Shown here: in pieces, positions 1 to 9,063 of the stretch
Position numbering within the stretch: the stretch's first letter is position 1
Layout of the letters: each line of letters opens with the position of its first letter
DNA from: Mesorhizobium sp. WSM4306
Lineage (GTDB): Bacteria; Pseudomonadota; Alphaproteobacteria; Rhizobiales; Rhizobiaceae
Assembly (NCBI RefSeq): GCF_007003975.1
Contig: NZ_VFTC01000002.1
Location: 62,001 to 126,000 of the forward strand
Reading direction: 5' to 3'
DNA length: 64,000 nt
Notes under the pieces: generated by a model
The model's input: only the letters and a program-made list of their open reading frames with translations
The model's database searches: none
What the model was told of the DNA's origin: nothing
Program-made: the position numbers and the translations under genes

Positions 1-519
1 GACGACCGAAGCTTTGGGAATTGACTTGCCGTTGGTTTTCGGGAAACCACTGCCGGCAAAGGCTTTCAGATCGTCGATGAGGGCGATCACCCGGGTTCGG
101 CTCTCCGTGAAGTCCATGTCGGAAAGCGGACCGCTCACCTTCTTCGTCGGATTGATGCATCCGACGCTGGATAGGAAATTGACGCCTGGATGAATAAGGA
201 TTTCGGTGCGCTTGTTGGTCTTAAGCAGTTCGAGTCCAGGTTTGGGTGGCGTCTTGCCGCCAGTGTAACCGATCGTCACATACTTGCCTCCGGCCTGTGT
301 CGCCAGTGGGTAAGTGCCGGGCTCGATGCGCCTGCCGTTGTCTTCTTTGGAATTGTCGCCTGGGCCGCGAGATTCACACACGAACCCCGATAAGCCCGTG
401 ACTGCCGTGCCGTTGTGAAAGACTTTATAGGTTCCAACCGTTCTGCGCCTGGCACCCCTCATATGTTCGACTTGCCGGTTAATAAGAAGTTCCCAGCCAG
501 TACCTGAAATTGTTGCCAT
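1..519 (-). CDS. Partial DUF5675-like / L,D-transpeptidase-like protein
   Basis: Read on the minus strand, an ATG at 519 sits behind a strong GGGAGG ribosome site and the frame is open for 173 codons up to the window edge, so the C-terminus is missing. Around residues 106-124 it reads EILIHPG then FLSSVGCINP, i.e. a His110...Ser-x-Gly-Cys121 arrangement. This resembles the His/Cys catalytic region of YkuD-type L,D-transpeptidases and of the small DUF5675 family found in phages and secretion clusters. No signal peptide is visible. It is oriented away from eno with about 400 bases between them, so it is not part of the eno unit. The family assignment is from motif shape only. Confidence 0.5.
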   Translation of the reverse strand, partial: MATISGTGWELLINRQVEHMRGARRRTVGTYKVFHNGTAVTGLSGFVCESRGPGDNSKEDNGRRIEPGTYPLATQAGGKYVTIGYTGGKTPPKPGLELLKTNKRTEILIHPGVNFLSSVGCINPTKKVSGPLSDMDFTESRTRVIALIDDLKAFAGSGFPKTNGKSIPKASVV

Positions 520-2189
<1,670 letters not shown>

Positions 2190-2244
2190 TCTGGGCGTCC
2201 TCGGTCAGGCCCTTGGGCAAGATCTGGGCGACATGCACCAGCGA

Positions 2245-2288
2245 GCTTGAATCGGAACGCTTTCTGCGGCGGCGGAAAGCGCTCAAGC
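2245..2288. repeat. Imperfect intergenic palindrome between convergent genes
   Basis: Nested inverted repeat: GCTTGA (2245-2250) pairs with TCAAGC (2283-2288), and CGCTTTC (2258-2264) pairs with GAAAGCG (2275-2281). It lies between the 3' ends of eno and the minus-strand hexapeptide gene and overlaps the latter's stop codon. It has no T tract. It may act as a bidirectional 3' hairpin or be a dispersed rhizobial intergenic palindrome. Confidence 0.5.
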
Positions 2289-2879
2289 GTTTCCCGTGCG
2301 ATGTACGCCTAGCGCCACCGAGAGATTTGCAGTGATTTTCTGCATTACATCCGGCAAGTTTCGGTCGACACCGTAGACGAAGCCCGGGAAATCGAGCGGT
2401 TTCTGGTGAGACCAGATGGCCTCATGCTGGTCCGGAGGCAGGAGCTGAGCCGGATCGCCCACGGCAATCCAGCCGATCGGTACGACCGTACCAGGCTCGA
2501 GGCGGGTGCGCAGGTGAACGATGCCATTGATGCGGACTTCCGATCCGCGCCCTATGTGCGCACCATGGAAAACCGCCGCACCTGTGGCGATAAAAACTTC
2601 ATCGCCGACCTCTGCGCCAACCATGTGGCTGTTGGGGCCTACGAGGCAATAATTCCCGATAGTACAAGGATGACTTGCTGTGGCCCGGATCACCGCATTC
2701 TCCAACACGATACAGTTGCGGCCAATTCGGATCGATCCGCCAGACTCCGCCACAAGGCGGGCGCCATGCATGACCCGGCTGCCGGCGCCAATGACGACAT
2801 CGCCGGATATTGTGGCATCCGGAGCGGCCCAAGCATCGGGATCGATGGCAGGCGAATGCCCCGCATAGGAAATGATCAC
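2283..2879 (-). CDS. Gamma-carbonic-anhydrase-like hexapeptide-repeat transferase
   Basis: Left-handed beta-helix protein of 198 residues built from hexapeptide repeats (for example VVIGAG, IRIGRN, CTIGNY, HIGRGS) over roughly residues 20-130, followed by a helical C-terminal tail. Relatives include YrdA/PaaY/CaiE-type carbonic anhydrase-like proteins and acyltransferases; the true substrate is unknown. Histidines that could bind zinc occur at SHPCTIG, NSHMVG and FHGAHIG. The start is GTG 2879, which overlaps the stop of the upstream marR gene as GTGA, so the two are translationally coupled and probably co-transcribed. The MarR protein may therefore control it. Confidence 0.8.
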   Translation of the reverse strand: MIISYAGHSPAIDPDAWAAPDATISGDVVIGAGSRVMHGARLVAESGGSIRIGRNCIVLENAVIRATASHPCTIGNYCLVGPNSHMVGAEVGDEVFIATGAAVFHGAHIGRGSEVRINGIVHLRTRLEPGTVVPIGWIAVGDPAQLLPPDQHEAIWSHQKPLDFPGFVYGVDRNLPDVMQKITANLSVALGVHRTGNA

Positions 2880-3394
2880 CGCTCGCTCTCCTTTCTCTCG
2901 ATCTCAGCCGCTCGGCAGCCGATCGGGCAAATTTGGGGTCCGCAAAGATCATGCTCGCAGAGGCGACAGGTTGTTCTCGCGAAAGGACGGGAAGTAGTCG
3001 CGCCCGCAAGAATCTCGTCCAGCATGGAAACAAAGCGCCGCCGCTCATCCGGTTGCAGCACAGACAGCAATCCGTCGAGCGCGGCGAGCCGGAGGGCTTG
3101 CATTTCCCTTACCTGTGCGTGGCCAGTCTCCGTCAGCGTCAGCGGAGTGACACGACCCTCCGGTTTGCCGCGTCCTATCAGCGCCTGCCGTTCCAGCCCG
3201 TCGATCAAACGCACGGCAGTCGGTTGACTGACGCCGACGACCTCGGCGAGCTCCGTCGTCATTAACCCCGGTTTGAAGTGCAGCATCGACAGCACCGCCG
3301 CCGCGCTCGGCGAAAGCTCTCTCAAGGACGCTTCCGTCCTGTCGCGAATCATGGCGCCGAGCGCGCCAAGTTTGTTGGCGTCTAACAATTGCAT
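2876..3394 (-). CDS. MarR-family transcriptional regulator with C-terminal cysteine motif
   Basis: 172-residue winged-helix DNA-binding protein. The helix-turn-helix lies near residues 45-70 (TTELAEVVGVSQPTAVRLID) and the wing at GRGKPEGRV. The C-terminus carries a cysteine-rich stretch (CRLCEHDLC...CPIGC, about residues 143-160), as in a subgroup of rhizobial MarR proteins, which may bind metal or sense redox. ATG 3394 lies inside a perfect palindrome (3390-3404) that is a candidate self-operator. It is the first gene of a two-gene minus-strand unit with the hexapeptide gene. Confidence 0.85.
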   Translation of the reverse strand: MQLLDANKLGALGAMIRDRTEASLRELSPSAAAVLSMLHFKPGLMTTELAEVVGVSQPTAVRLIDGLERQALIGRGKPEGRVTPLTLTETGHAQVREMQALRLAALDGLLSVLQPDERRRFVSMLDEILAGATTSRPFARTTCRLCEHDLCGPQICPIGCRAAEIERKESER

Positions 3395-3404
3395 AGCGTA
3401 TGCA
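3390..3404. promoter_or_regulatory. Palindrome over the marR start codon, candidate operator
   Basis: TGCATA (3390-3395), spacer GCG, TATGCA (3399-3404): a perfect 6-base inverted repeat that includes the marR ATG. MarR proteins commonly bind such palindromes at their own promoter or start. No second copy was noticed nearby. Function is inferred. Confidence 0.45.
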
Positions 3405-3592
3405 TATATTACTTGAGGAGAACGTCAACTGCTTTTCGCGCATGCAAGCTGTGACGCAAAGGATGGAGAAGAAAAATCGACGAGGTGGACGCAACTTGCC
3501 GGGTGGGCCATTTCCCGCTCGCAAAATCCCGGGGTCCGTAACCGTCCATTAAGCACAATCGGGCGAGATAAGGAGGTCAAAGGATTGCGAGC

Positions 3593-3916
3593 ATGTGGAC
3601 ACGCCAGCACAAGCAGAGAAACACCGGCCGGCTGATCATCCCCTCGCTTTGCGTGGCGTTCCTGGCGTATTTCGGCTTCCATGCCTATCATGGCGAGTTC
3701 GGCATCTATTCCAAATACCAGCTCGAAGCGCAGACCGTCGAATTGCAGGCCAAGTACGATGCCATCAAAGCGCGCCGGGTCGATCTGGAGCGGCGCGTCC
3801 AGCTGATGCATGAGGGCACGCTTGAGAAGGATATGCTTGACGAGCAGGCGCGCAGGGCGCTCAATCTGTCCCAGGCGGATGAAATTACCATCATGCTGCC
3901 GGCTAACTCGGAATAA
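3593..3916 (+). CDS. ftsB: FtsB/DivIC-family septum formation protein
   Basis: 107-residue bitopic membrane protein. A short basic N-terminus is followed by one membrane segment (about residues 14-33, LIIPSLCVAFLAYFGF) and a periplasmic coiled coil (about 42-75) ending in a conserved hydrophobic region. This is the architecture of the FtsB/DivIC division proteins that bridge FtsL and FtsQ. ATG 3593 follows AAGGA. Its place between eno and pdhA is the usual alphaproteobacterial location, which supports the call more than the short sequence does. Confidence 0.85.
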   Translation: MWTRQHKQRNTGRLIIPSLCVAFLAYFGFHAYHGEFGIYSKYQLEAQTVELQAKYDAIKARRVDLERRVQLMHEGTLEKDMLDEQARRALNLSQADEITIMLPANSE

Positions 3917-4111
3917 CCTGAATTCAGTTAATCTCCGTTATTTCTAATGATTTTAATCGCTTAGACGCATGACAGCCATGCATTTTTCAGCATGGCGAAA
4001 CGCTTTCTCGCGTGTTAGCCTCTTCAAATCGGTGGGGAGAGCTGATCTCCCTCGGAGCAGATTTTCGTGCTGCTCTCGTGTCCGCAAAGAGACGCCAACA
4101 GGGAGTGATGC

Positions 4112-5158
4112 ATGGCCACCGCCGCCAAAAAAGCGCCTGCCAAATCCGTCAAATCGACATCCGCCAAATCCACGGGGTTTTCCGCCCCCAAGCCAGCCGA
4201 CTTCACCAAGGACGAGGAGCTTGCCGCCTACCGGCACATGCTGCTCATCCGCCGCTTCGAGGAAAAGGCCGGCCAGCTTTACGGCATGGGCTTCATCGGC
4301 GGCTTCTGTCACCTCTATATTGGCCAGGAAGCGGTCGTCACCGGCATGAAGATGGCGCTGATCGACGGCGACCAGATGATCACCGCCTATCGCGACCACG
4401 GCCACATGCTGGCGATGGAGCTTTCGCCGCGCGGCGTCATGGCCGAACTGACCGGACGCCGCGGCGGCCTGTCGAGGGGCAAGGGCGGCTCCATGCACAT
4501 GTTCTCCAAGGAGAAGCATTTTTACGGCGGCCACGGCATTGTCGGCGCGCAGGTCTCGCTCGGCACGGGCCTCGCCTTCGCCAACCGCTACCGCGACAAC
4601 AACAATGTGTCGCTGACCTATTTCGGCGACGGCGCGGCCAACCAGGGCCAGGTCTATGAAAGCTTCAACATGGCCTCGCTGTGGAAGCTGCCGGTGATCT
4701 ACATCATCGAGAACAACCGCTACGCCATGGGCACGTCGGTGTCGCGCTCGTCGGCCGAAACAAATTTTTCGCACCGCGGCGCCTCGTTCAAAATCCCTGG
4801 CATCCAAGTCGACGGCATGGATGTGCGCGCGGTCAAATCCGCCGGCGACCAGGCGACCGAATGGTGCCGTGCCGGCAACGGACCGATTATTTTGGAAATG
4901 CAGACCTATCGCTACCGCGGCCATTCGATGTCGGACCCGGCGAAATACCGCTCTAAGGAAGAAGTGCAGAAGATGCGCTCCGACCATGACCCGATCGAGC
5001 AGGTCAAGGCACGGCTGACGGCCAAGAAGTGGGCAAGCGAGGACGAGCTCAAGAATATCGACAAGGAAGTCCGCGACATTGTCGCCGACGCCGCCGAATT
5101 CGCCCAGCACGACGCCGAGCCGGATCCGTCCGAGCTCTGGACCGACATCGTATTGTAA
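4112..5158 (+). CDS. pdhA: Pyruvate dehydrogenase E1 component, alpha subunit
   Basis: Alpha half of the thiamine-diphosphate enzyme that decarboxylates pyruvate in the pyruvate dehydrogenase complex. 348 residues with a lysine/alanine-rich N-terminal extension (about 1-28), then the E1-alpha fold. The thiamine-diphosphate motif runs from GDGAANQGQVYES to ENN (about residues 170-205), and the phosphorylation-loop-like region YRYRGHSMSDPAKYR is present. First gene of pdhA-pdhB-pdhC, with AGGGAG before ATG 4112 and 15 bases to pdhB. Confidence 0.97.
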   Translation: MATAAKKAPAKSVKSTSAKSTGFSAPKPADFTKDEELAAYRHMLLIRRFEEKAGQLYGMGFIGGFCHLYIGQEAVVTGMKMALIDGDQMITAYRDHGHMLAMELSPRGVMAELTGRRGGLSRGKGGSMHMFSKEKHFYGGHGIVGAQVSLGTGLAFANRYRDNNNVSLTYFGDGAANQGQVYESFNMASLWKLPVIYIIENNRYAMGTSVSRSSAETNFSHRGASFKIPGIQVDGMDVRAVKSAGDQATEWCRAGNGPIILEMQTYRYRGHSMSDPAKYRSKEEVQKMRSDHDPIEQVKARLTAKKWASEDELKNIDKEVRDIVADAAEFAQHDAEPDPSELWTDIVL

Positions 5159-5173
5159 CGGGAGGGCAAGGAC

Positions 5174-6565
5174 ATGCCGATCGAAATTCTCATGCCCGCT
5201 CTCTCGCCGACCATGGAAGAGGGCAATCTTTCCAAGTGGTTGAAGAACGAGGGTGACAAGGTTGTCGCCGGCGACGTGATCGCCGAGATCGAGACCGACA
5301 AGGCGACGATGGAAGTCGAGGCCGTCGATGAAGGCACGCTGGCCAAGATCGTGGTTCCCGCCGGCACCGAAGGCGTCAAGGTCAACGCGGTGATCGCCGT
5401 GCTTGCGGTCGACGGCGAAGACGTCGACAAGGCCGGCGAAGGCGTCGGCGAGGAGCCCGCCAAGGCTGAAGTAGCCGCACCCGCGCCGGCGCCTGCCGCG
5501 GCCAAGAGCGAGGCCGCGGCACCTGTCGCGGCGGCCCCGAAAACCGAAGTCGCCACCGATCCAGACGTGCCGGCCGGCACCGAGATGGTTTCGACCACGG
5601 TGCGCGAAGCGCTGCGCGACGCCATGGCCGAAGAGATGCGCCGCGACGGTGATGTCTTCGTCATGGGCGAGGAGGTCGCCGAATACCAGGGCGCCTATAA
5701 GATCACGCAAGGCCTGCTGCAGGAATTCGGGCCGCGCCGCGTCGTCGACACGCCGATCACCGAACACGGTTTTGCCGGCGTCGGGGTCGGTGCGGCAATG
5801 GCCGGCCTGAAGCCGATCGTAGAGTTCATGACCTTCAACTTCGCCATGCAGGCGATCGACCAGATCATCAACTCCGCCGCCAAGACGCTCTATATGTCGG
5901 GTGGCCAGATGGGCGCACCGATTGTCTTCCGCGGACCGAACGGGGCCGCCGCCCGCGTCGGCGCCCAGCATTCGCAGTGCTATGCCGCATGGTACAGCCA
6001 TATCCCCGGGCTGAAAGTGGTGATGCCGTATACGGCGGCGGATGCCAAGGGGCTGCTCAAGGCAGCAATCCGCGATCCGAACCCGGTCATCTTCCTCGAA
6101 AACGAAATCCTCTACGGCCAGTCCTTCGACGTGCCGAAGCTCGACGATTTCGTGCTGCCGATCGGCAAGGCGCGCATCCACAAGCAGGGCAAGGACGTCA
6201 CCATCGTGTCGTTCGGCATCGGCATGACCTACGCAATCAAGGCCGAGGCCGAGCTGCGCGGGATGGGCATCGATGCCGAGATCATCGATCTCAGGTCCAT
6301 CCGCCCGCTCGACCTCGACACCGTCATTGCCTCGGTGAAGAAGACCAATCGCCTGATCGTGGTCGAAGAAGGTTTCCCGCAGAGCTCGGTCGGCGACCAC
6401 ATCGCCAACCAGGTGTCCCAGCGCGCCTTCGATTTCCTCGACGCGCCGGTCATCACTATCGCCGGCAAGGACGTGCCGATGCCTTATGCGGCGAACCTCG
6501 AAAAGCTGGCTTTGCCCAATGTCGGCGAGGTCATCGAGGCGGTCAAAGCCGTCACGTATCGCTGA
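5174..6565 (+). CDS. pdhB: Pyruvate dehydrogenase E1 component, beta subunit, with N-terminal lipoyl domain
   Basis: 463 residues: a lipoyl domain (1-80) with acceptor Lys43 in [11 protein letters not shown], an Ala/Pro-rich swinging linker (about 95-135), then the E1-beta transketolase-like domain (about 140-463). Carrying a lipoyl domain on E1-beta is a known alphaproteobacterial feature. The lipoyl-domain DNA shares long identical tracts with that of the next gene (50 bases, 5270-5319 versus 6683-6732), suggesting recent duplication or gene conversion. It lies between pdhA and pdhC and is clearly co-transcribed with them. Confidence 0.97.
   Translation: MPIEILMPALSPTMEEGNLSKWLKNEGDKVVAGDVIAEIETDKATMEVEAVDEGTLAKIVVPAGTEGVKVNAVIAVLAVDGEDVDKAGEGVGEEPAKAEVAAPAPAPAAAKSEAAAPVAAAPKTEVATDPDVPAGTEMVSTTVREALRDAMAEEMRRDGDVFVMGEEVAEYQGAYKITQGLLQEFGPRRVVDTPITEHGFAGVGVGAAMAGLKPIVEFMTFNFAMQAIDQIINSAAKTLYMSGGQMGAPIVFRGPNGAAARVGAQHSQCYAAWYSHIPGLKVVMPYTAADAKGLLKAAIRDPNPVIFLENEILYGQSFDVPKLDDFVLPIGKARIHKQGKDVTIVSFGIGMTYAIKAEAELRGMGIDAEIIDLRSIRPLDLDTVIASVKKTNRLIVVEEGFPQSSVGDHIANQVSQRAFDFLDAPVITIAGKDVPMPYAANLEKLALPNVGEVIEAVKAVTYR
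5270..5319 (+). repeat. Direct repeat copy 1: lipoyl-domain tract in pdhB
   Basis: Fifty bases starting at the GGC GAC GTG codons are identical to 6683-6732 in pdhC. Both encode the segment around the lipoylated Lys43. The surrounding lipoyl-domain sequence differs at many synonymous sites, so this stretch is more similar than its flanks. Confidence 0.85.
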
Positions 6566-6586
6566 GCCCGGCGGGAGGACAAACAG

Positions 6587-7960
6587 ATGCCAATCAACAT
6601 CACCATGCCGGCGCTCTCGCCCACGATGGAAGAGGGCAATCTTTCCAAGTGGCTGGTCAAGGAGGGCGACAAGGTTTCGCCGGGCGACGTGATCGCCGAG
6701 ATCGAGACCGACAAGGCGACGATGGAAGTCGAAGCGGTCGATGAGGGCACGGTCGCCAAGTTGGTCGTTCCGGCCGGCACCGAAGGCGTCAAGGTCAATG
6801 CGCTGATCGCCATTCTGGCCGGCGAAGGCGAGGATGCCGGGGTTGCGGCGAAGGGTGACGGCGATGCCGCGCCCAAGGCCGAGGCTCCGAAAGCCGATGC
6901 GCCAAAGGCCGAAGTGCCGAAGCCGGCAACCGCTGCCGCGGCGCCTGCGCCGACGAAAGCAGAAGCGGCGCCAGTTGCTAACGGTCACGCCGCAGGCGAT
7001 CGTACCTTCGCCTCGCCGCTGGCTCGGCGCATCGCCAAGGATGCCGGCGTCGATGTGTCCGCCGTGACAGGCACCGGCCCGCATGGCCGTGTGGTCAAGG
7101 CCGATGTCGAGGCAGCGATTGCCGGCGGTGGCGCCAAGGCGGCACCTGCGGCGAAAGCAGCACCTGCCGGCGCTCCGGCGCCTGCCGCTCCTGCTGCCGC
7201 GCCCAAGGCGATGTCGGACGAGCAGGTGCTGAAGCTGTTCGCGGAAGGCTCATACGATCTCGTCCCGCACGACAATATGCGCAAGACCATTGCGCGGCGG
7301 CTGGTCGAGGCCAAGTCCACCATCCCGCATTTCTACCTGACGCTCGACTGCGAGCTCGATGCGCTGCTGGCACTGCGCACCCAGCTCAATGCCGCGGCGC
7401 CGACGAAGAAGACGGACAAGGGCGAGGCTCCCGTCTACAAGCTGTCAGTCAACGACATGGTCATCAAGGCGATGGCGATGGCGCTGATGGCGGTGCCGGA
7501 CGCCAATGCTTCGTGGACCGACAGCGCAATGGTCAAGCACAAGCATGCCGATGTCGGCGTTGCGGTGTCGATCCCCGGCGGCCTGATCACGCCGATCATC
7601 CGCCACGCCGATGAAAAGACGCTGTCCACCATCTCCAACGAGATGAAGGATCTGGCGAGCCGCGCCCGCAGCCGCAAGCTGAAGCCCGAGGAATATCAGG
7701 GCGGCACCACGGCGGTGTCCAATCTCGGCATGTTCGGCATCAAGGACTTTTCCGCCGTCATCAACCCGCCGCATGCGACGATCCTGGCGGTGGGTGCCGG
7801 CGAGCAGCGCGCGGTGGTCAAGAACGGCGAGATCAAAATCGCCAACGTCATGTCGGTGACGCTGTCGACCGATCATCGCGCCGTCGATGGTGCGCTCGGC
7901 GCCGAACTTCTGGTCGCCTTCAAGCGCATGATCGAAAATCCGATGGGCATGCTGGTCTAG
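6587..7960 (+). CDS. pdhC: Dihydrolipoamide acetyltransferase (E2) of pyruvate dehydrogenase
   Basis: Core of the pyruvate dehydrogenase complex, transferring the acetyl group from lipoamide to CoA. 457 residues: lipoyl domain (1-80, Lys43), Ala/Pro linker, peripheral-subunit-binding domain (about 140-175, ASPLARRIAKDAGVD...GPHGRV), a second flexible linker, and the catalytic domain (about 215-457) with the active-site DHRAVDG near the C-terminus. ATG 6587 lies 21 bases after pdhB. One lipoyl domain on E2 plus one on E1-beta gives two swinging arms per unit. Confidence 0.97.
   Translation: MPINITMPALSPTMEEGNLSKWLVKEGDKVSPGDVIAEIETDKATMEVEAVDEGTVAKLVVPAGTEGVKVNALIAILAGEGEDAGVAAKGDGDAAPKAEAPKADAPKAEVPKPATAAAAPAPTKAEAAPVANGHAAGDRTFASPLARRIAKDAGVDVSAVTGTGPHGRVVKADVEAAIAGGGAKAAPAAKAAPAGAPAPAAPAAAPKAMSDEQVLKLFAEGSYDLVPHDNMRKTIARRLVEAKSTIPHFYLTLDCELDALLALRTQLNAAAPTKKTDKGEAPVYKLSVNDMVIKAMAMALMAVPDANASWTDSAMVKHKHADVGVAVSIPGGLITPIIRHADEKTLSTISNEMKDLASRARSRKLKPEEYQGGTTAVSNLGMFGIKDFSAVINPPHATILAVGAGEQRAVVKNGEIKIANVMSVTLSTDHRAVDGALGAELLVAFKRMIENPMGMLV
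6683..6732 (+). repeat. Direct repeat copy 2: lipoyl-domain tract in pdhC
   Basis: Identical over 50 bases to 5270-5319 in pdhB; see that entry. A further identical stretch of about 27 bases lies just upstream in both genes (at the codons for MEEGNLSKW). Confidence 0.85.
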
Positions 7961-7974
7961 GAAGGGAAAAGGCG

Positions 7975-8400
7975 GTGCGGACATTCTTCACCTCCTTCAT
8001 GGCCTTCTTCCTGTCCTTGCTTGTTGGTGCCATCGTTGCGGTGGGACTGGCGATAAACACAGACGCGCACGAGGAATACATTCTCGTTTTCTTCGCGTGC
8101 GGGTTAGTCACCACTGTCGTGACGATATTGTTTTTCATTGCACAGTTTTTTCCCAATCCGCTCAAGGCCATCAATTGGGTGGGGTTCGGCACATTCGCCT
8201 TGTTCGTGCTGATCGGTTTCGGCTTGATCGGCTGGACTTTTTCCCAACCGCCCGAGGGACGCGATTGGGGAGAGAAGCTGCCAATCATCGCGGGTTTGGT
8301 TCTGCCGAGCCTGGTTACGATTGTGGTGCATTGGCTATTCGTAGGCTGGCGGGTTATGCGCGGGCAGCCGGGTTTTGGCAGAGGCGAGGCAAGGGCGTGA
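7975..8400 (+). CDS. Four-helix membrane protein of unknown function
   Basis: 141 residues, almost entirely hydrophobic, with four predicted membrane segments (about 3-26, 32-59, 64-90 and 97-125). No motif was recognised. The start is GTG 7975 behind GGAAGGGA. Its stop overlaps the GTG start of the next gene as GTGA. It sits inside the pdhABC-lpd operon between E2 and the SGNH hydrolase, so it is probably co-expressed with the pyruvate dehydrogenase complex, but nothing in the sequence links it to that function. Confidence 0.75.
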   Translation: MRTFFTSFMAFFLSLLVGAIVAVGLAINTDAHEEYILVFFACGLVTTVVTILFFIAQFFPNPLKAINWVGFGTFALFVLIGFGLIGWTFSQPPEGRDWGEKLPIIAGLVLPSLVTIVVHWLFVGWRVMRGQPGFGRGEARA

Positions 8401-9038
8401 AGACAATTCTCTGCTACGGCGATTCCCTGACCTGGGGTTATGACGCTGCGAGCCTCGGCCGCCACGCTCTTGCAGACCGCTGGCCGAGCGTGCTCAAGGC
8501 GGCGCTGGACGACGATGATATCGAAGTCATCGCCGAGGGCCTCAACGGCCGCACCACGGCCTTCGACGATCACCTGGCCGGCGCCGACCGCAACGGCGCC
8601 AGGCTTTTGCCGACAATCCTGACCAGCCATGCGCCGATCGACCTGATTGTCATCATGCTCGGCGCCAACGACATGAAACCGTGGATCCACGGCAATCCGG
8701 TGGCGGCCAAGCAGGGAATTAGCCGGCTAATCGATATCGTGCGCGGCCATGATTATCCGTTCGACTGGGATGCCCCGCAGATCCTGATCGTGGCACCGCC
8801 GGCGGTCAGCCGCACGGACAATGCCGAATTCAAGGAAATGTTTGCCGGCGGCGATGAGGCCTCGAAGCGGCTGGCGCCTCAATATTCCATCCTGGCCGAC
8901 GAGGCCGGCTGCGGCTTTTTCGATGCCGGAACCGTGGCCACGACCACGCCGCTCGACGGTGTCCATCTCGATGCGGAAAACACGCGCAATATAGGTGAGG
9001 CATTGGCGCCGCTGGTGCGCGTGATGCTGGAACTCTAG
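8397..9038 (+). CDS. SGNH/GDSL-family hydrolase (arylesterase-like)
   Basis: 213-residue serine esterase of the SGNH fold. Block I is CYGDSLTWGYD with the nucleophile Ser near residue 9, block III is GANDM, and block V is DGVHLD with the catalytic Asp-His pair. No signal peptide, so probably cytosolic. GTG 8397 overlaps the previous stop by GTGA; a much longer upstream frame from 8097 only shadows the membrane-protein gene. It lies between pdhC and lpd. An esterase in this place is seen in other rhizobial pdh operons as far as I recall; its substrate is unknown. Confidence 0.88.
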   Translation: MKTILCYGDSLTWGYDAASLGRHALADRWPSVLKAALDDDDIEVIAEGLNGRTTAFDDHLAGADRNGARLLPTILTSHAPIDLIVIMLGANDMKPWIHGNPVAAKQGISRLIDIVRGHDYPFDWDAPQILIVAPPAVSRTDNAEFKEMFAGGDEASKRLAPQYSILADEAGCGFFDAGTVATTTPLDGVHLDAENTRNIGEALAPLVRVMLEL

Positions 9039-9063
9039 ACAAAGACAATCAGGGAGAAACCCC

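Noticed and set aside
3953..7084. 1043-codon open frame on the minus strand
   Set aside because: It lies antisense to pdhA, pdhB and pdhC, mirrors their codon pattern, and has the His/Asp/Arg-rich composition typical of GC-rich antisense shadows; no ribosome site or domain.
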